A stretch of 64,000 nt of DNA. Source: Halomonas sp. ML-15. GTDB taxonomy: Bacteria; Pseudomonadota; Gammaproteobacteria; Pseudomonadales; Halomonadaceae. The translations under genes were made by a program, and so were the position numbers. Within the stretch, counting starts at the first letter, position 1, and every line of letters begins with the position of its first letter. The stretch is taken from assembly GCF_014779595.1 (NCBI RefSeq), contig NZ_JACXZT010000019.1, positions 124,001-188,000 of the forward strand, given 5' to 3'. This document shows positions 19,272 through 27,109 of this stretch, piece after piece. The notes beneath the pieces are model-generated. The model was not told the DNA's origin. It saw only the letters and a program-made list of their open reading frames with translations, and searched no databases.

Positions 19272-19895
19272 ATGTCGTTTCTCGCCTTTCGTCTGCGCCG
19301 CCGCTGGCGGCTGCTGCTGCCCACCGGACTCGCGCTGCTGCTTGCCGGCTGCCTGGCGATGCCCCAGACCAGCCTGTTCGCCATGCGACTGGCGGTGACC
19401 TCGCTGGGAGTGGAAGACGTGCGGATCGGCCCCTATGCCATCCGTGCCGGTCTCGACACCTCCGACATCACCTCCCTGATCGCCTCCAGCCTCGGCACCG
19501 GCAGCCTGCCGGTACAGGCTACCCTGGCGATGGGCCTGGGGCTGCCCCGGGGCATGCCGCCAGTGGAACTCAACGGCTTTCGCTGGACCCTCGACGTCCC
19601 CGACGCCGAGCCGATCAGTGGCAACTACGAGGAGCGCGTGGCGCTGACTCCGGGCGACGACGCCGACCTGCGCCTGCCGGTGAGCTTCGACGTGCTCGGC
19701 GACCGTCAGCGCTTCGCGCCGATGGTGCAGCTGGCCAGTCAGTTGGCCAACCGCGGCGAGCTGCCGCCGGGCAGTGAGCTTGCCATCACCCCAGGCGGGG
19801 TACGCGGGCTCGGAGTCAGTCTACCACCCGGCCTGTGGATGCCCACGGTGCGCTTTAGCGTCAATCCGGATGGCAGTCTGACACCACAATCCTAG
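19272..19895 (+). CDS. predicted lipoprotein of unknown function
   Basis: A 207-residue protein with a basic N-terminus (FRLRRRWR), a hydrophobic stretch, and the lipobox LLLAGC ending near residue 25. The mature part has no family I can name with confidence; its alternating strands (VTSLGVEDVRIGPYAIRAGL; VELNGFRWTLDVPD) suggest a beta-sandwich like LEA14/DUF-type lipoproteins. The start was placed at the ATG 9 nt after AGGAG; another in-frame ATG lies 6 bp upstream. It converges on the DUF815 gene with only 8 bp between stops. Confidence 0.7.
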   Translation: MSFLAFRLRRRWRLLLPTGLALLLAGCLAMPQTSLFAMRLAVTSLGVEDVRIGPYAIRAGLDTSDITSLIASSLGTGSLPVQATLAMGLGLPRGMPPVELNGFRWTLDVPDAEPISGNYEERVALTPGDDADLRLPVSFDVLGDRQRFAPMVQLASQLANRGELPPGSELAITPGGVRGLGVSLPPGLWMPTVRFSVNPDGSLTPQS

Positions 19896-19903
19896 GCCTA
19901 GCG

Positions 19904-20767
19904 CTACGCGTCCAGGCGCTGCTCCCCAATCCACTGGCAGGCGAACTGCCAGGCGGCTCGCCCGCTGCGGCCGCCACGCAGGGTAGCGAAGCGGATCGCC
20001 GCCTCGCGGGCCTCGGCGTGCCAGTCTTCCGGGCCGCCCAGCCGTACCACCCAGTGCTCGCAGACCTCAAGGTAGGTGGCCTGGTTGAAGGGGTAAAACG
20101 CCAGCCACAGGCCGAAACGATCCGACAGCGAGATCTTCTCCTCCACCGCATCGCCGTGATGCAGCTCGTCGCCCACCAGTTGAGTCTGCTGGTTGTCGGC
20201 CAGCGACTCCGGCAGCAGGTGGCGACGGTTGGAGGTGGCGTAGAGCAGCACGTTGTCGGGGGGCCCGGTCAGAGTGCCATCCAGCACGCTCTTGAGCGCC
20301 TTGTAGGCATCGTCGTTGGCCTCGAACGACAGATCGTCACAGTAGACCACGAAGCGCTGCGGCTGATCGCGCAGCTGCTGGACCAAGCCCGGCAGCCCGG
20401 CCAGATCATGGCGGTCGACCTGGATCAGGCGCAGTCCCTCGCCGGCCAGGGTGTTCAGCAGCGCCCGCACCATCGACGACTTGCCGCTGCCCCGTGAGCC
20501 CCACAGCAGAGCGTGATTGGCCGGCAGCCCCTGCAGGAAAGCCCGGGTGTTGGCCAGCAGGGCGCGTTTCTGACGTTCGACCCCGAGCAGATCGTCCAGG
20601 GTAGCGGCATCGCGAACTGGCACCGGGAGAAGTTGTCCACCTAGTGGGTGGCGCTGCCATAGCGCGGCCACGTCATGGGACCAGTCGATGCGTCGCGACG
20701 GGGGCGGCAGAAAGGCCTCGACGCGGTCGAGCAGGTTGGCGAGTCGCGCGGACAGCTCGGCATCCAT
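19904..20767 (-). CDS. DUF815 family AAA-type ATP-binding protein
   Basis: A 287-residue P-loop NTPase. Walker A is GSRGSGKSSMV (residues 90-100), preceded by LLGVERQKRALLANTRAFLQGLPANHALLW, a DUF815 hallmark. Walker B is in VVYCDDLSFE. An arginine-finger-like YATSNRRHLLPE region follows. The cellular role of DUF815 proteins is not established to my knowledge. It is a single gene, divergent from the M48 protease gene. Confidence 0.85.
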   Translation of the reverse strand: MDAELSARLANLLDRVEAFLPPPSRRIDWSHDVAALWQRHPLGGQLLPVPVRDAATLDDLLGVERQKRALLANTRAFLQGLPANHALLWGSRGSGKSSMVRALLNTLAGEGLRLIQVDRHDLAGLPGLVQQLRDQPQRFVVYCDDLSFEANDDAYKALKSVLDGTLTGPPDNVLLYATSNRRHLLPESLADNQQTQLVGDELHHGDAVEEKISLSDRFGLWLAFYPFNQATYLEVCEHWVVRLGGPEDWHAEAREAAIRFATLRGGRSGRAAWQFACQWIGEQRLDA

Positions 20768-20872
20768 GAACGGATTCTCCCTCTGGTTGACCTTGGTGGG
20801 TATCCGGGTATCTTGTGGCAGGTCAGTGGCTTTCGTCCACTGCCTATGGACGGACTACGAGGACGCTTGACC

Positions 20873-21676
20873 ATGCGCTGGATCCCCCGAATTGCCATTG
20901 GCGCGCTGTGTATATCGCTCGCCGCCTGCGCCAGCTCGCCCACCGGGCGTCAGCAGTTCACCCTCTACTCGGATGAGCAGCTCAATCAGATGGGCCAGCA
21001 GGCCTTCGAACAGTATCAGGAGGACCTGACCGTGGTCGGCGGCGCCCACGCCCGCTATGCCGAGTGCATCGCCGATGCCCTGGTGGCAGAGCTATCCGGT
21101 CGCGACCGCGACTACAACTGGCAGATTCGCGTCTTCCAGGATGACTCCGCCAACGCCTTCGCCCTGCCCGGCGGCTACATGGGCATTCATACCGGTCTAC
21201 TCGACATCGCCACCAATCAGGATCAGGTCGCCGCGGTGGTCGGCCACGAGATGGGCCATGTGATGGCCAACCACGCCAACGAGCGGGTTTCGACCCAGTC
21301 GGCGACCCAGGTCGGCATGTCGATCCTCTCTTCGGTGGCCGGCCTGCAGGGCCCCCAGGGCGAACAGATGCTTGGCCTGCTTGGCGCCGGCGCCCAGTAC
21401 GGCATCATGCTGCCCTTCTCGCGCCGCCACGAGAGCGAGGCCGACGTGATTGGCCTGCGGCTGATGGCCGAGGCCGGCTTCGACCCCCGCGCCAGCGTCA
21501 CGCTATGGGAAAACATGCAATCGGCCAGCGGCGGCGAGCCGCCGGTGTGGATGTCGACCCACCCCAGCCAAGGCCAGCGCATGGCGGGGTTGGAGGCCAA
21601 TATGGACGACGCCCTGTCACGCTACGAGCAGGCGCGAAGCGCCGGCCGCCAACCCAACTGCCAGCGCCCTGGCTAA
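20873..21676 (+). CDS. M48 family zinc metalloprotease lipoprotein (LoiP/YcaL-like)
   Basis: Predicted periplasmic or outer-membrane-anchored protease for envelope protein quality control. The signal and lipobox (ISLAAC) end near residue 19 in MRWIPRIAIGALCISLAAC. The zinc site is HEMGH (in VVGHEMGHVMANH), with the third ligand in ESEADVIGLRLM. It has 267 residues, similar to E. coli YcaL/LoiP. The start is after ACGAGGACG; earlier in-frame codons run over the neighbouring promoter. A small membrane-protein gene follows after 15 bp. Confidence 0.88.
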   Translation: MRWIPRIAIGALCISLAACASSPTGRQQFTLYSDEQLNQMGQQAFEQYQEDLTVVGGAHARYAECIADALVAELSGRDRDYNWQIRVFQDDSANAFALPGGYMGIHTGLLDIATNQDQVAAVVGHEMGHVMANHANERVSTQSATQVGMSILSSVAGLQGPQGEQMLGLLGAGAQYGIMLPFSRRHESEADVIGLRLMAEAGFDPRASVTLWENMQSASGGEPPVWMSTHPSQGQRMAGLEANMDDALSRYEQARSAGRQPNCQRPG

Positions 21677-21691
21677 GACATTACTGAGCCG

Positions 21692-21949
21692 ATGCTACGA
21701 CTTGGACTACTGCTGCTGATCGTGCCCGTCATCGTGTTGATGGGCGTCTACTTCTGGGAACTCGGCGACGTACGCGAGTGCACCCTCTCCGGCGGCTACT
21801 GGGACTACCTCGACGGCGTGTGCCGCGACACTCCCCAGCCGTTCGTCTCTTGGCTGGAACGCTACCCGCTACTGGTCAACGGCGGCATGCTGCTGTCGGT
21901 GCTGGGCCTGGTGCTCTGCATGGTAGGGTTTTACGTCAAGCAGCGCTGA
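21692..21949 (+). CDS. small two-helix membrane protein of unknown function
   Basis: An 85-residue protein with a hydrophobic N-terminal segment (MLRLGLLLLIVPVIVLMGVYFW) and another near the C-terminus (about residues 60-80). Between them lies an extracytoplasmic loop with two cysteines (ECTLSGGYWDYLDGVCRDTP) that could form a disulfide. I do not recognise it. It lies 15 bp after the M48 protease gene and is probably co-transcribed with it; it is followed by a hairpin terminator. Confidence 0.65.
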   Translation: MLRLGLLLLIVPVIVLMGVYFWELGDVRECTLSGGYWDYLDGVCRDTPQPFVSWLERYPLLVNGGMLLSVLGLVLCMVGFYVKQR

Positions 21950-21952
21950 AGG

Positions 21953-21981
21953 CCAGCCCCCGCGGCAAGCGCGGGGGCTGG
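21953..21981. terminator. hairpin between convergent genes
   Basis: A perfect 12-bp stem CCAGCCCCCGCG / CGCGGGGGCTGG with a 5-nt loop lies between the small membrane protein gene and the end of the reverse ABC operon. The T-tracts are poor, so efficiency is uncertain. Confidence 0.65.
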
Positions 21982-21983
21982 TA

Positions 21984-24302
21984 TTACGACGTGGCGTCGG
22001 CGCGCTCCTCATACAGGTAGCAAGCCACCGAGTGCTCGCGGGCAATCAGCCGCCGCTTGGGCGATGCCTGGGCGGTGAACGCCACGCCTAGACTCCCCTC
22101 CCGAACTTCGACCTGGGCCGCCTGCCATAGCGACGGATGCTTGGCCGAGAGAATCGCCTCGAGCTCCTGACTCGCCGCCGCTGAGTCGGCGCCTTCCGCC
22201 AGCGCCAGCTGCGCGTTCAGGCCAGTCACGCTGACGCCACCCAGATGACGTATCTCGCCGCCGTGAATCCGCCATTCGCTGAGCGCCGTGGCCACGTCGC
22301 GCCCCTCCCAGCCGCAGTGGGCCATGGCCTTGGGGCAGCGGGTATGGAAGTGGCAGCCGTTGGGCGGCTCTACGGCGCTGGGAATCTCCCCGGCGCTCTC
22401 CAGCGGCGCCTTGACCACCGCCGGGTCCGGCTCGGGGCTGGCATCGAGCAGCAGCTGCGTGTAGGGGTGCTTGCGCTCCTGAATCAGGGTATCGGTGGGC
22501 CCCACCTCGACGATCTCGCCGAGGTACATGATCGCGGTGCGGTCGGCGACATAGCGAATGGTCGGCAGGTCATGGCTGACGTAGACGAAGGAGATGCCCA
22601 GCTCGTTGCGGAAACGCCGCATCAGGTTGAGCACCCCGGCGCGGATCGACACATCGAGCATCGACACCGGCTCGTCGGCGACCATGAAGCGCGGCTCGAG
22701 AATGATCCCGCGGGCGATCGCCACCCGCTGCCGCTGGCCCCCCGAGAGCTCGTGGGGGAAACGATCCTGATAGGCGCTGGCCGGCTTGAGCCCGGCCCGC
22801 TCCAGCGACTCGACCACGCGCTGCTCCAGCGCATCGCCCTCGGCCAGACCGTGAATGATCAGCGGCTCGGCGACGATATCGTGGATGGTGAAGCGCGGAT
22901 TGAGGGTCTGGTACGGGTCCTGGAAGATCATCTGCGCGCTGCGCCTGAACGCCTTGAGCGCCGGCCCCTTGAGCGCGGCGATATTGACGCCGTCGAAGCG
23001 AATCTCGCCGGCGGTGACGTCCTGCAGTCGCACCAGCAGCTCGCCGGTGGTGGTCTTGCCCGAGCCCGACTCTCCGGCCAGGCCAAGGATTTCCCCCTCG
23101 CGCAGATCGAAGTCGATATCGTCGACGGCGTGAACCTGGCGAGACTTGTGCTTGCCGCGCAGGCCATCGAGAAAGCCCTGCTCCACCGGGAAGTACTTCT
23201 TCAGCCCCTCGACCTCGAGAATCGGCGTCTCACTCATGCGCCGCTCCAGGCTGCCCGCGCCCTGTACCTGCTCACCAAGGCGCTCGCCGGCGATCTGCCA
23301 GGTGGCGTTCTGCGCCGCCCGCTGACGGAAATCCACCGCTTGCTCGGGGTAGTGGCAGGCCGCATGGCGGCCCTCGCCCACCGCGGTCAGCGGCGGCGTC
23401 TCGCTGGTGCAGCGCTGGGTAGCAAACGGACAGCGCTCGGCGAAGCGGCAGCCCGACGGCGGGTTGAGCAGATCCGGCGGGCTGCCGGGAATCGAGATCA
23501 GCTCGCGCTGGGCTCCCTCCAGGGTCGGGAAGGCGTTGGTCAGACCCATGGTGTAGGGGTGGAAGGGGCTGGCGAACACCTCACGCACCGGCCCGGTCTC
23601 CATCAGCTGGCCGCCGTACATCACCGCTACCCGATCGCAGGTCTGCACCACCACCGAGATATCGTGGGTGATGAACATCAGCGCCAGGCCGCGCTCGCGG
23701 CGCAGCTTGGTCAGCCGCGAGAGGATCTGCGCCTGGGTCACCACGTCGAGGGCGGTGGTCGGCTCGTCGGCGACGATCAGCTGCGGGTCGAGGGCCAGCG
23801 CCATGGCGATCACCGCGCGCTGTTTCATGCCGCCACTCATCTCATGAGGATAGGCGGAGAGCCGTCCGGGATCGATGCCCACATCGCGAAACAGCTGCTC
23901 GGCGTGGGCCCAGGCGGCCTTGCGGTTGATCTTGCGGTGCGCACTCATCGCCTCGAGGATCTGATCGCCGACGGTATACACCGGATCCAGGGCGTTCATC
24001 GCCGCCTGGGAGATCCAGGCGATCTCGTCCCAGCGCACGCGGCGCATCGCCTCCGGGTCGAGGCCGAGCAGATCGCGGCCAGCGAAATCGATGCGCCCCC
24101 GGGGCACCAGGCCATTCGGCGGCAGCAGCCGCAGCATGGCCTTGGCCGCAGTGGTCTTGCCGCAGCCGGACTCCCCGACCAGGCCCAGCGCCTCGCCGGG
24201 CTTGAGGGCGAAGCTCACCCCGTCCACGGCCTGCACCGGGCCGGCGCCAGTCTGGTAGTGAATGGCCAGGTCATCGACGGTCAATAGTGGAGATGTGCTC
24301 AT
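21984..24302 (-). CDS. fused peptide-type ABC transporter double ATPase (DppD-DppF)
   Basis: One 772-residue frame encodes two complete ABC ATPases. NBD1 has Walker A GESGCGKTT (43-51), signature MSGGMKQR (155-162) and Walker B IVADEP. NBD2 has GESGSGKTT (410-418), LSGGQRQR (519-526) and MVADEP. Each has the oligopeptide-transporter C-terminal cysteine motif: C285, C291, C298, C316 in the first and C650, C656, C663, C761 in the second. The last spacing in the second is nearly 100 residues instead of 18, an insertion. An internal ATG at residue 356, preceded by GGAG, could also make DppF separately. It overlaps the permease by 4 bp (ATGA). Double-NBD importers are known (YejF, GsiA), but the insertion is unusual. 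Confidence 0.9.
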   Translation of the reverse strand: MSTSPLLTVDDLAIHYQTGAGPVQAVDGVSFALKPGEALGLVGESGCGKTTAAKAMLRLLPPNGLVPRGRIDFAGRDLLGLDPEAMRRVRWDEIAWISQAAMNALDPVYTVGDQILEAMSAHRKINRKAAWAHAEQLFRDVGIDPGRLSAYPHEMSGGMKQRAVIAMALALDPQLIVADEPTTALDVVTQAQILSRLTKLRRERGLALMFITHDISVVVQTCDRVAVMYGGQLMETGPVREVFASPFHPYTMGLTNAFPTLEGAQRELISIPGSPPDLLNPPSGCRFAERCPFATQRCTSETPPLTAVGEGRHAACHYPEQAVDFRQRAAQNATWQIAGERLGEQVQGAGSLERRMSETPILEVEGLKKYFPVEQGFLDGLRGKHKSRQVHAVDDIDFDLREGEILGLAGESGSGKTTTGELLVRLQDVTAGEIRFDGVNIAALKGPALKAFRRSAQMIFQDPYQTLNPRFTIHDIVAEPLIIHGLAEGDALEQRVVESLERAGLKPASAYQDRFPHELSGGQRQRVAIARGIILEPRFMVADEPVSMLDVSIRAGVLNLMRRFRNELGISFVYVSHDLPTIRYVADRTAIMYLGEIVEVGPTDTLIQERKHPYTQLLLDASPEPDPAVVKAPLESAGEIPSAVEPPNGCHFHTRCPKAMAHCGWEGRDVATALSEWRIHGGEIRHLGGVSVTGLNAQLALAEGADSAAASQELEAILSAKHPSLWQAAQVEVREGSLGVAFTAQASPKRRLIAREHSVACYLYEERADATS

Positions 24303-26035
24303 CGACGTGCCCTCAGTCGCGGATTGGCCACCAGCTCGAGCGAGCGGGAGATGAAGAACACGGAGAGCACCGTGATCATGATCAGCAGCCCGGGTGGCAG
24401 GTTCCACCACCAGGCCTCGCGCCAGGCCCCGGAGAGCCGTGCGTTATGCAGGATGCCGCCCCAGGAGATCGACTGCGGCGGCCCCAGGCCGAGGAACGAC
24501 AGCGTCGCCTCGGCGATGATCGACACCCCGACGATGATGGCCAGCTCCAGGAACACCAGCGGCATCACATTGGGGAAGATATGCAGATACATGATGCGCA
24601 GGTCCGACGCCCCAGCGACCCGCGCCGCCTTGACGAAGGGCCGCTCGCGCAGGCTCAGCACCTGGGAGCGAATCAGTCGCGCCACGGTGCGCCAAGTGAG
24701 CAGCGACACGGCAAGAATGACGATGAACAGACTGGGCTGGAAGAGCAGTACCAGGATCAGCGCAAAGGGCTCGAAGGGAATCCCGTACATGACGTCGACG
24801 GTACGCATCAGCACGGTCTCGGTGCGGCCGCGGAAGTAACCGGCCACCAGACCCACGTTGGCGCCGATCAGCACCACCAGGGCGGCGCCGAGAAAGCCCA
24901 CCAGCAGGGCGATCTGCGAGCCGTGGACGTTCTGGCTGAAGAGATCGCGGCCGAGATGGTCGGTGCCGAACCAGTGCTCGCCGGAGGGCGGCGCCAGGCG
25001 ATTGACGAAGCGATCCGAGCCCAGCGCGAAGTAGTGCTCTTCGGTAACCATCAATGCGCGCAGGTGGCGCTCCTCGTCGCTGGGTATCAGCTGCCAGTCA
25101 CCGCCCGGCTCACGCTCGAAGACGATGCCGCTGCGGCCCACCGCAAAGGCGTGGCCCTCGTCGGTGATCCAGCCGGCGCGCATGGCCCGGGAGTCCGGAG
25201 CATCCTGGCTCTGCCAGCTGGCCTCGGCGTCATCACGGACCAGCAGGGTACCGCGCTCGCCGACGATCAGGCCGGCCCCGCTGTCGGCGATATGGATATG
25301 ATTGAGCTCACGGTTGCCGGGCAGCCGCTCCAGGGTCGGGGCGTCGTCGTCGGGATCGAGGCGCAGCGCCAGCCCTCGGTCGCCCACCAACCAGGCGCTG
25401 CCGTCGGCGTCCAGCGCTACGGCGTTGAGGTCGAAGCCACGCCCAACCGGACTCTCAAGCGACTCAACGTCGCCGCTGGTCAGATCCAGCCGCCAGATGG
25501 TCTCGCCGCCGCCCACCAGCAGCGCGGTGTCATCATCGCGCCAGGCGATACCGTTGATCCCCAGTGGTTCGGGCATGTCGAAGGTCTGCCAGGTATCGTC
25601 GGGGGTCCACAGCGCTACCGTGCCCTGGGCGCCGGCCACCAGGGTGGCGCCGTCCTGGCGAATATTGACCGCGTGCAGGGTGGTCGACAGCGGCGTCTCG
25701 AGGGGCGACCAGTCGCCCCCCGCATAGCGCCATACCACGCCGTCGCGGCCCACCGCCATGCCCAGACCGTCACGGTAGTCGGCGGCATTCAGGGTGGCGT
25801 CGCCCAGCGGCGGCGAGGCCAGCCAGCGCACCTGCCCGGCGTCGACGCTGCGCGTGAACAGCGAGCCCTCCTCGCGCTCATTGACCGCCAGCGGGGCGTG
25901 AGTCGAGAGCACCGGGGCAAACAGCGCCATGGCAATGATCGACAGCAGCACCGCCAGCCCCACCAGCGCCAGCCGGTCCCCGAGGATCGCCCTGATCGGC
26001 TCCTGGGCGCTTTTCATCAGTCGTGATCGGTTCAT
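24299..26035 (-). CDS. DppC-like ABC permease with a large periplasmic propeller-like insertion
   Basis: A 578-residue permease where DppC proteins have about 300. Residues 1-45 hold the cytoplasmic N-terminus and first membrane helix. Canonical DppC sequence resumes at HWFGTDHLGRDLFSQ (354-368), with the EAA loop VKAARVAGASDLRIMYLHIF (468-487) and normal later helices. Between them, residues 85-345 contain seven repeats of a VGxxG-like turn (AVGRDG 94, VAGAQG 133, LVGGGE 173, LVGDRG 216, IVGERG 257, AVGRSG 298, ALGSDR 337), 39-43 residues apart. That spacing suggests a seven-bladed beta-propeller in the first periplasmic loop. It overlaps both neighbours by 4 bp. Confidence 0.9.
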   Translation of the reverse strand: MNRSRLMKSAQEPIRAILGDRLALVGLAVLLSIIAMALFAPVLSTHAPLAVNEREEGSLFTRSVDAGQVRWLASPPLGDATLNAADYRDGLGMAVGRDGVVWRYAGGDWSPLETPLSTTLHAVNIRQDGATLVAGAQGTVALWTPDDTWQTFDMPEPLGINGIAWRDDDTALLVGGGETIWRLDLTSGDVESLESPVGRGFDLNAVALDADGSAWLVGDRGLALRLDPDDDAPTLERLPGNRELNHIHIADSGAGLIVGERGTLLVRDDAEASWQSQDAPDSRAMRAGWITDEGHAFAVGRSGIVFEREPGGDWQLIPSDEERHLRALMVTEEHYFALGSDRFVNRLAPPSGEHWFGTDHLGRDLFSQNVHGSQIALLVGFLGAALVVLIGANVGLVAGYFRGRTETVLMRTVDVMYGIPFEPFALILVLLFQPSLFIVILAVSLLTWRTVARLIRSQVLSLRERPFVKAARVAGASDLRIMYLHIFPNVMPLVFLELAIIVGVSIIAEATLSFLGLGPPQSISWGGILHNARLSGAWREAWWWNLPPGLLIMITVLSVFFISRSLELVANPRLRARR

Positions 26036-27012
26036 TTGAAGCTCACCCTCGGGTCCAGCATGGTGTAAAGGATGTCGACCAGCAGGTTGAGGGTAATGAC
26101 GAAGGCCGCCATTACCAGGAAGCTGGCCTGGGCGAGGGGGAAGTCGGAGGTGCGCACCGAGTTGAGGATTTCACGCCCCAGCCCCGGCCACGAGAACACC
26201 ACCTCGACCACCACCTGGCCGCCGGCGGCCAGGCCGATGGTGACCGCCAGCTGGGTGACCACCGGCAGCAGCGCATTGCGCGCGGCGTGAGCATAGAGGA
26301 TGCGGCGTTCCGGCAGCCCCTTGGCGCGGGCCATCTCGATAAAGTCCTCGCCGTACACCTCGAGCATGGTGTTGCGCATGATCAGCAGCGGCGAGCCGAG
26401 GTAGTAGAGCGCCACCACCAGGGCCGGCAGAATCAGGTGATGCAGGAAGTCGAGAGTGAATATCTTGTCGAGAAAGCCGGAGGCCTCGTAGGGCAGCGTG
26501 CGCATGCCGCTGGTGGGTAGCCAGCCGAGCCCGATGCCGAAGATCAGGATGGCGATCATGCCGGTCCAGAACATCGGCGCGGAGCGAAACATCAGGCCGA
26601 CGAAGATGCCACTGGTGTCGGCGCGGCTGCCACGCCGCCAAGACAGCCAGGCACCCAGGGGTGCGCCAACCCCATAGGCCAGCACGATGGCCGGCAGCAT
26701 CAGGATCATGGTATTGCCGAGCCGCTCCCAGATGATGTCCGCCACCGGCGCGCGGTAGTGGAAGGAGTAGCCAAAATCGCCCTGGACGATATTCGCCAGG
26801 TAGATGAAATACTGCTCCCAGATCGGCCGGTCGAGGCCGAAGCTGGCGCGTATGCGCTCACGCTCCTCAGGGTTCAGCCCCTCGGTGATCAGCGCGGCAG
26901 TGGGGTCGGGCAGCCCCAGACGAAACAGGAAGAACAGCAGGGTGGCGATGATGAACAGCGCCATGAAGCCGTGCAGCACACGGCGTATCAGATAGCTTCT
27001 GCGTGACGACAT
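26032..27012 (-). CDS. DppB-like peptide ABC transporter permease
   Basis: A 326-residue inner-membrane subunit of ordinary DppB size. The N-terminal helix is followed by the periplasmic region with LNPEERERIRASFGLDRP and DFGYSFHYRAPV. Five further membrane segments follow, and the EAA-type loop IEMARAKGLPERRILYAHA docks the ATPase. The ending TMLDPRVSFK matches the family. Unlike its partner permease it has no insertion. The stop overlaps the DppC start by 4 bp. It is preceded by a hairpin after the binding-protein gene. Confidence 0.92.
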   Translation of the reverse strand: MSSRRSYLIRRVLHGFMALFIIATLLFFLFRLGLPDPTAALITEGLNPEERERIRASFGLDRPIWEQYFIYLANIVQGDFGYSFHYRAPVADIIWERLGNTMILMLPAIVLAYGVGAPLGAWLSWRRGSRADTSGIFVGLMFRSAPMFWTGMIAILIFGIGLGWLPTSGMRTLPYEASGFLDKIFTLDFLHHLILPALVVALYYLGSPLLIMRNTMLEVYGEDFIEMARAKGLPERRILYAHAARNALLPVVTQLAVTIGLAAGGQVVVEVVFSWPGLGREILNSVRTSDFPLAQASFLVMAAFVITLNLLVDILYTMLDPRVSFK

Positions 27013-27036
27013 GACGGACTCGCTGTAAACGGCCGT

Positions 27037-27071
27037 CCACCCCGCTCAGCCTCGTGAGCATAGCGGGGTGG
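27037..27071 (-). promoter_or_regulatory. intercistronic hairpin between binding protein and permease genes
   Basis: A 10-bp stem CCACCCCGCT / AGCGGGGTGG with a 15-nt loop lies in the 97-bp gap after the binding-protein gene. Such hairpins commonly raise the level of binding-protein mRNA relative to the membrane subunits by partial termination or 3'-end protection. Confidence 0.5.
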
Positions 27072-27109
27072 CGGCACCTCTAAGGAAGGCGATGGTCTCG
27101 GGGATGCGC

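Noticed and set aside
22245..24287. Long open frame (680 codons) on the forward strand opposite the fused ATPase gene
   Set aside because: It mirrors the real gene's codon positions, is rich in His/Arg/Gly, and has no recognisable motif; a GC-rich antisense shadow.
24287..26026. Long open frame (579 codons) opposite the permease gene
   Set aside because: Composition (Gln, His, Arg, Gly) and exact overlap with the permease mark it as an antisense shadow.
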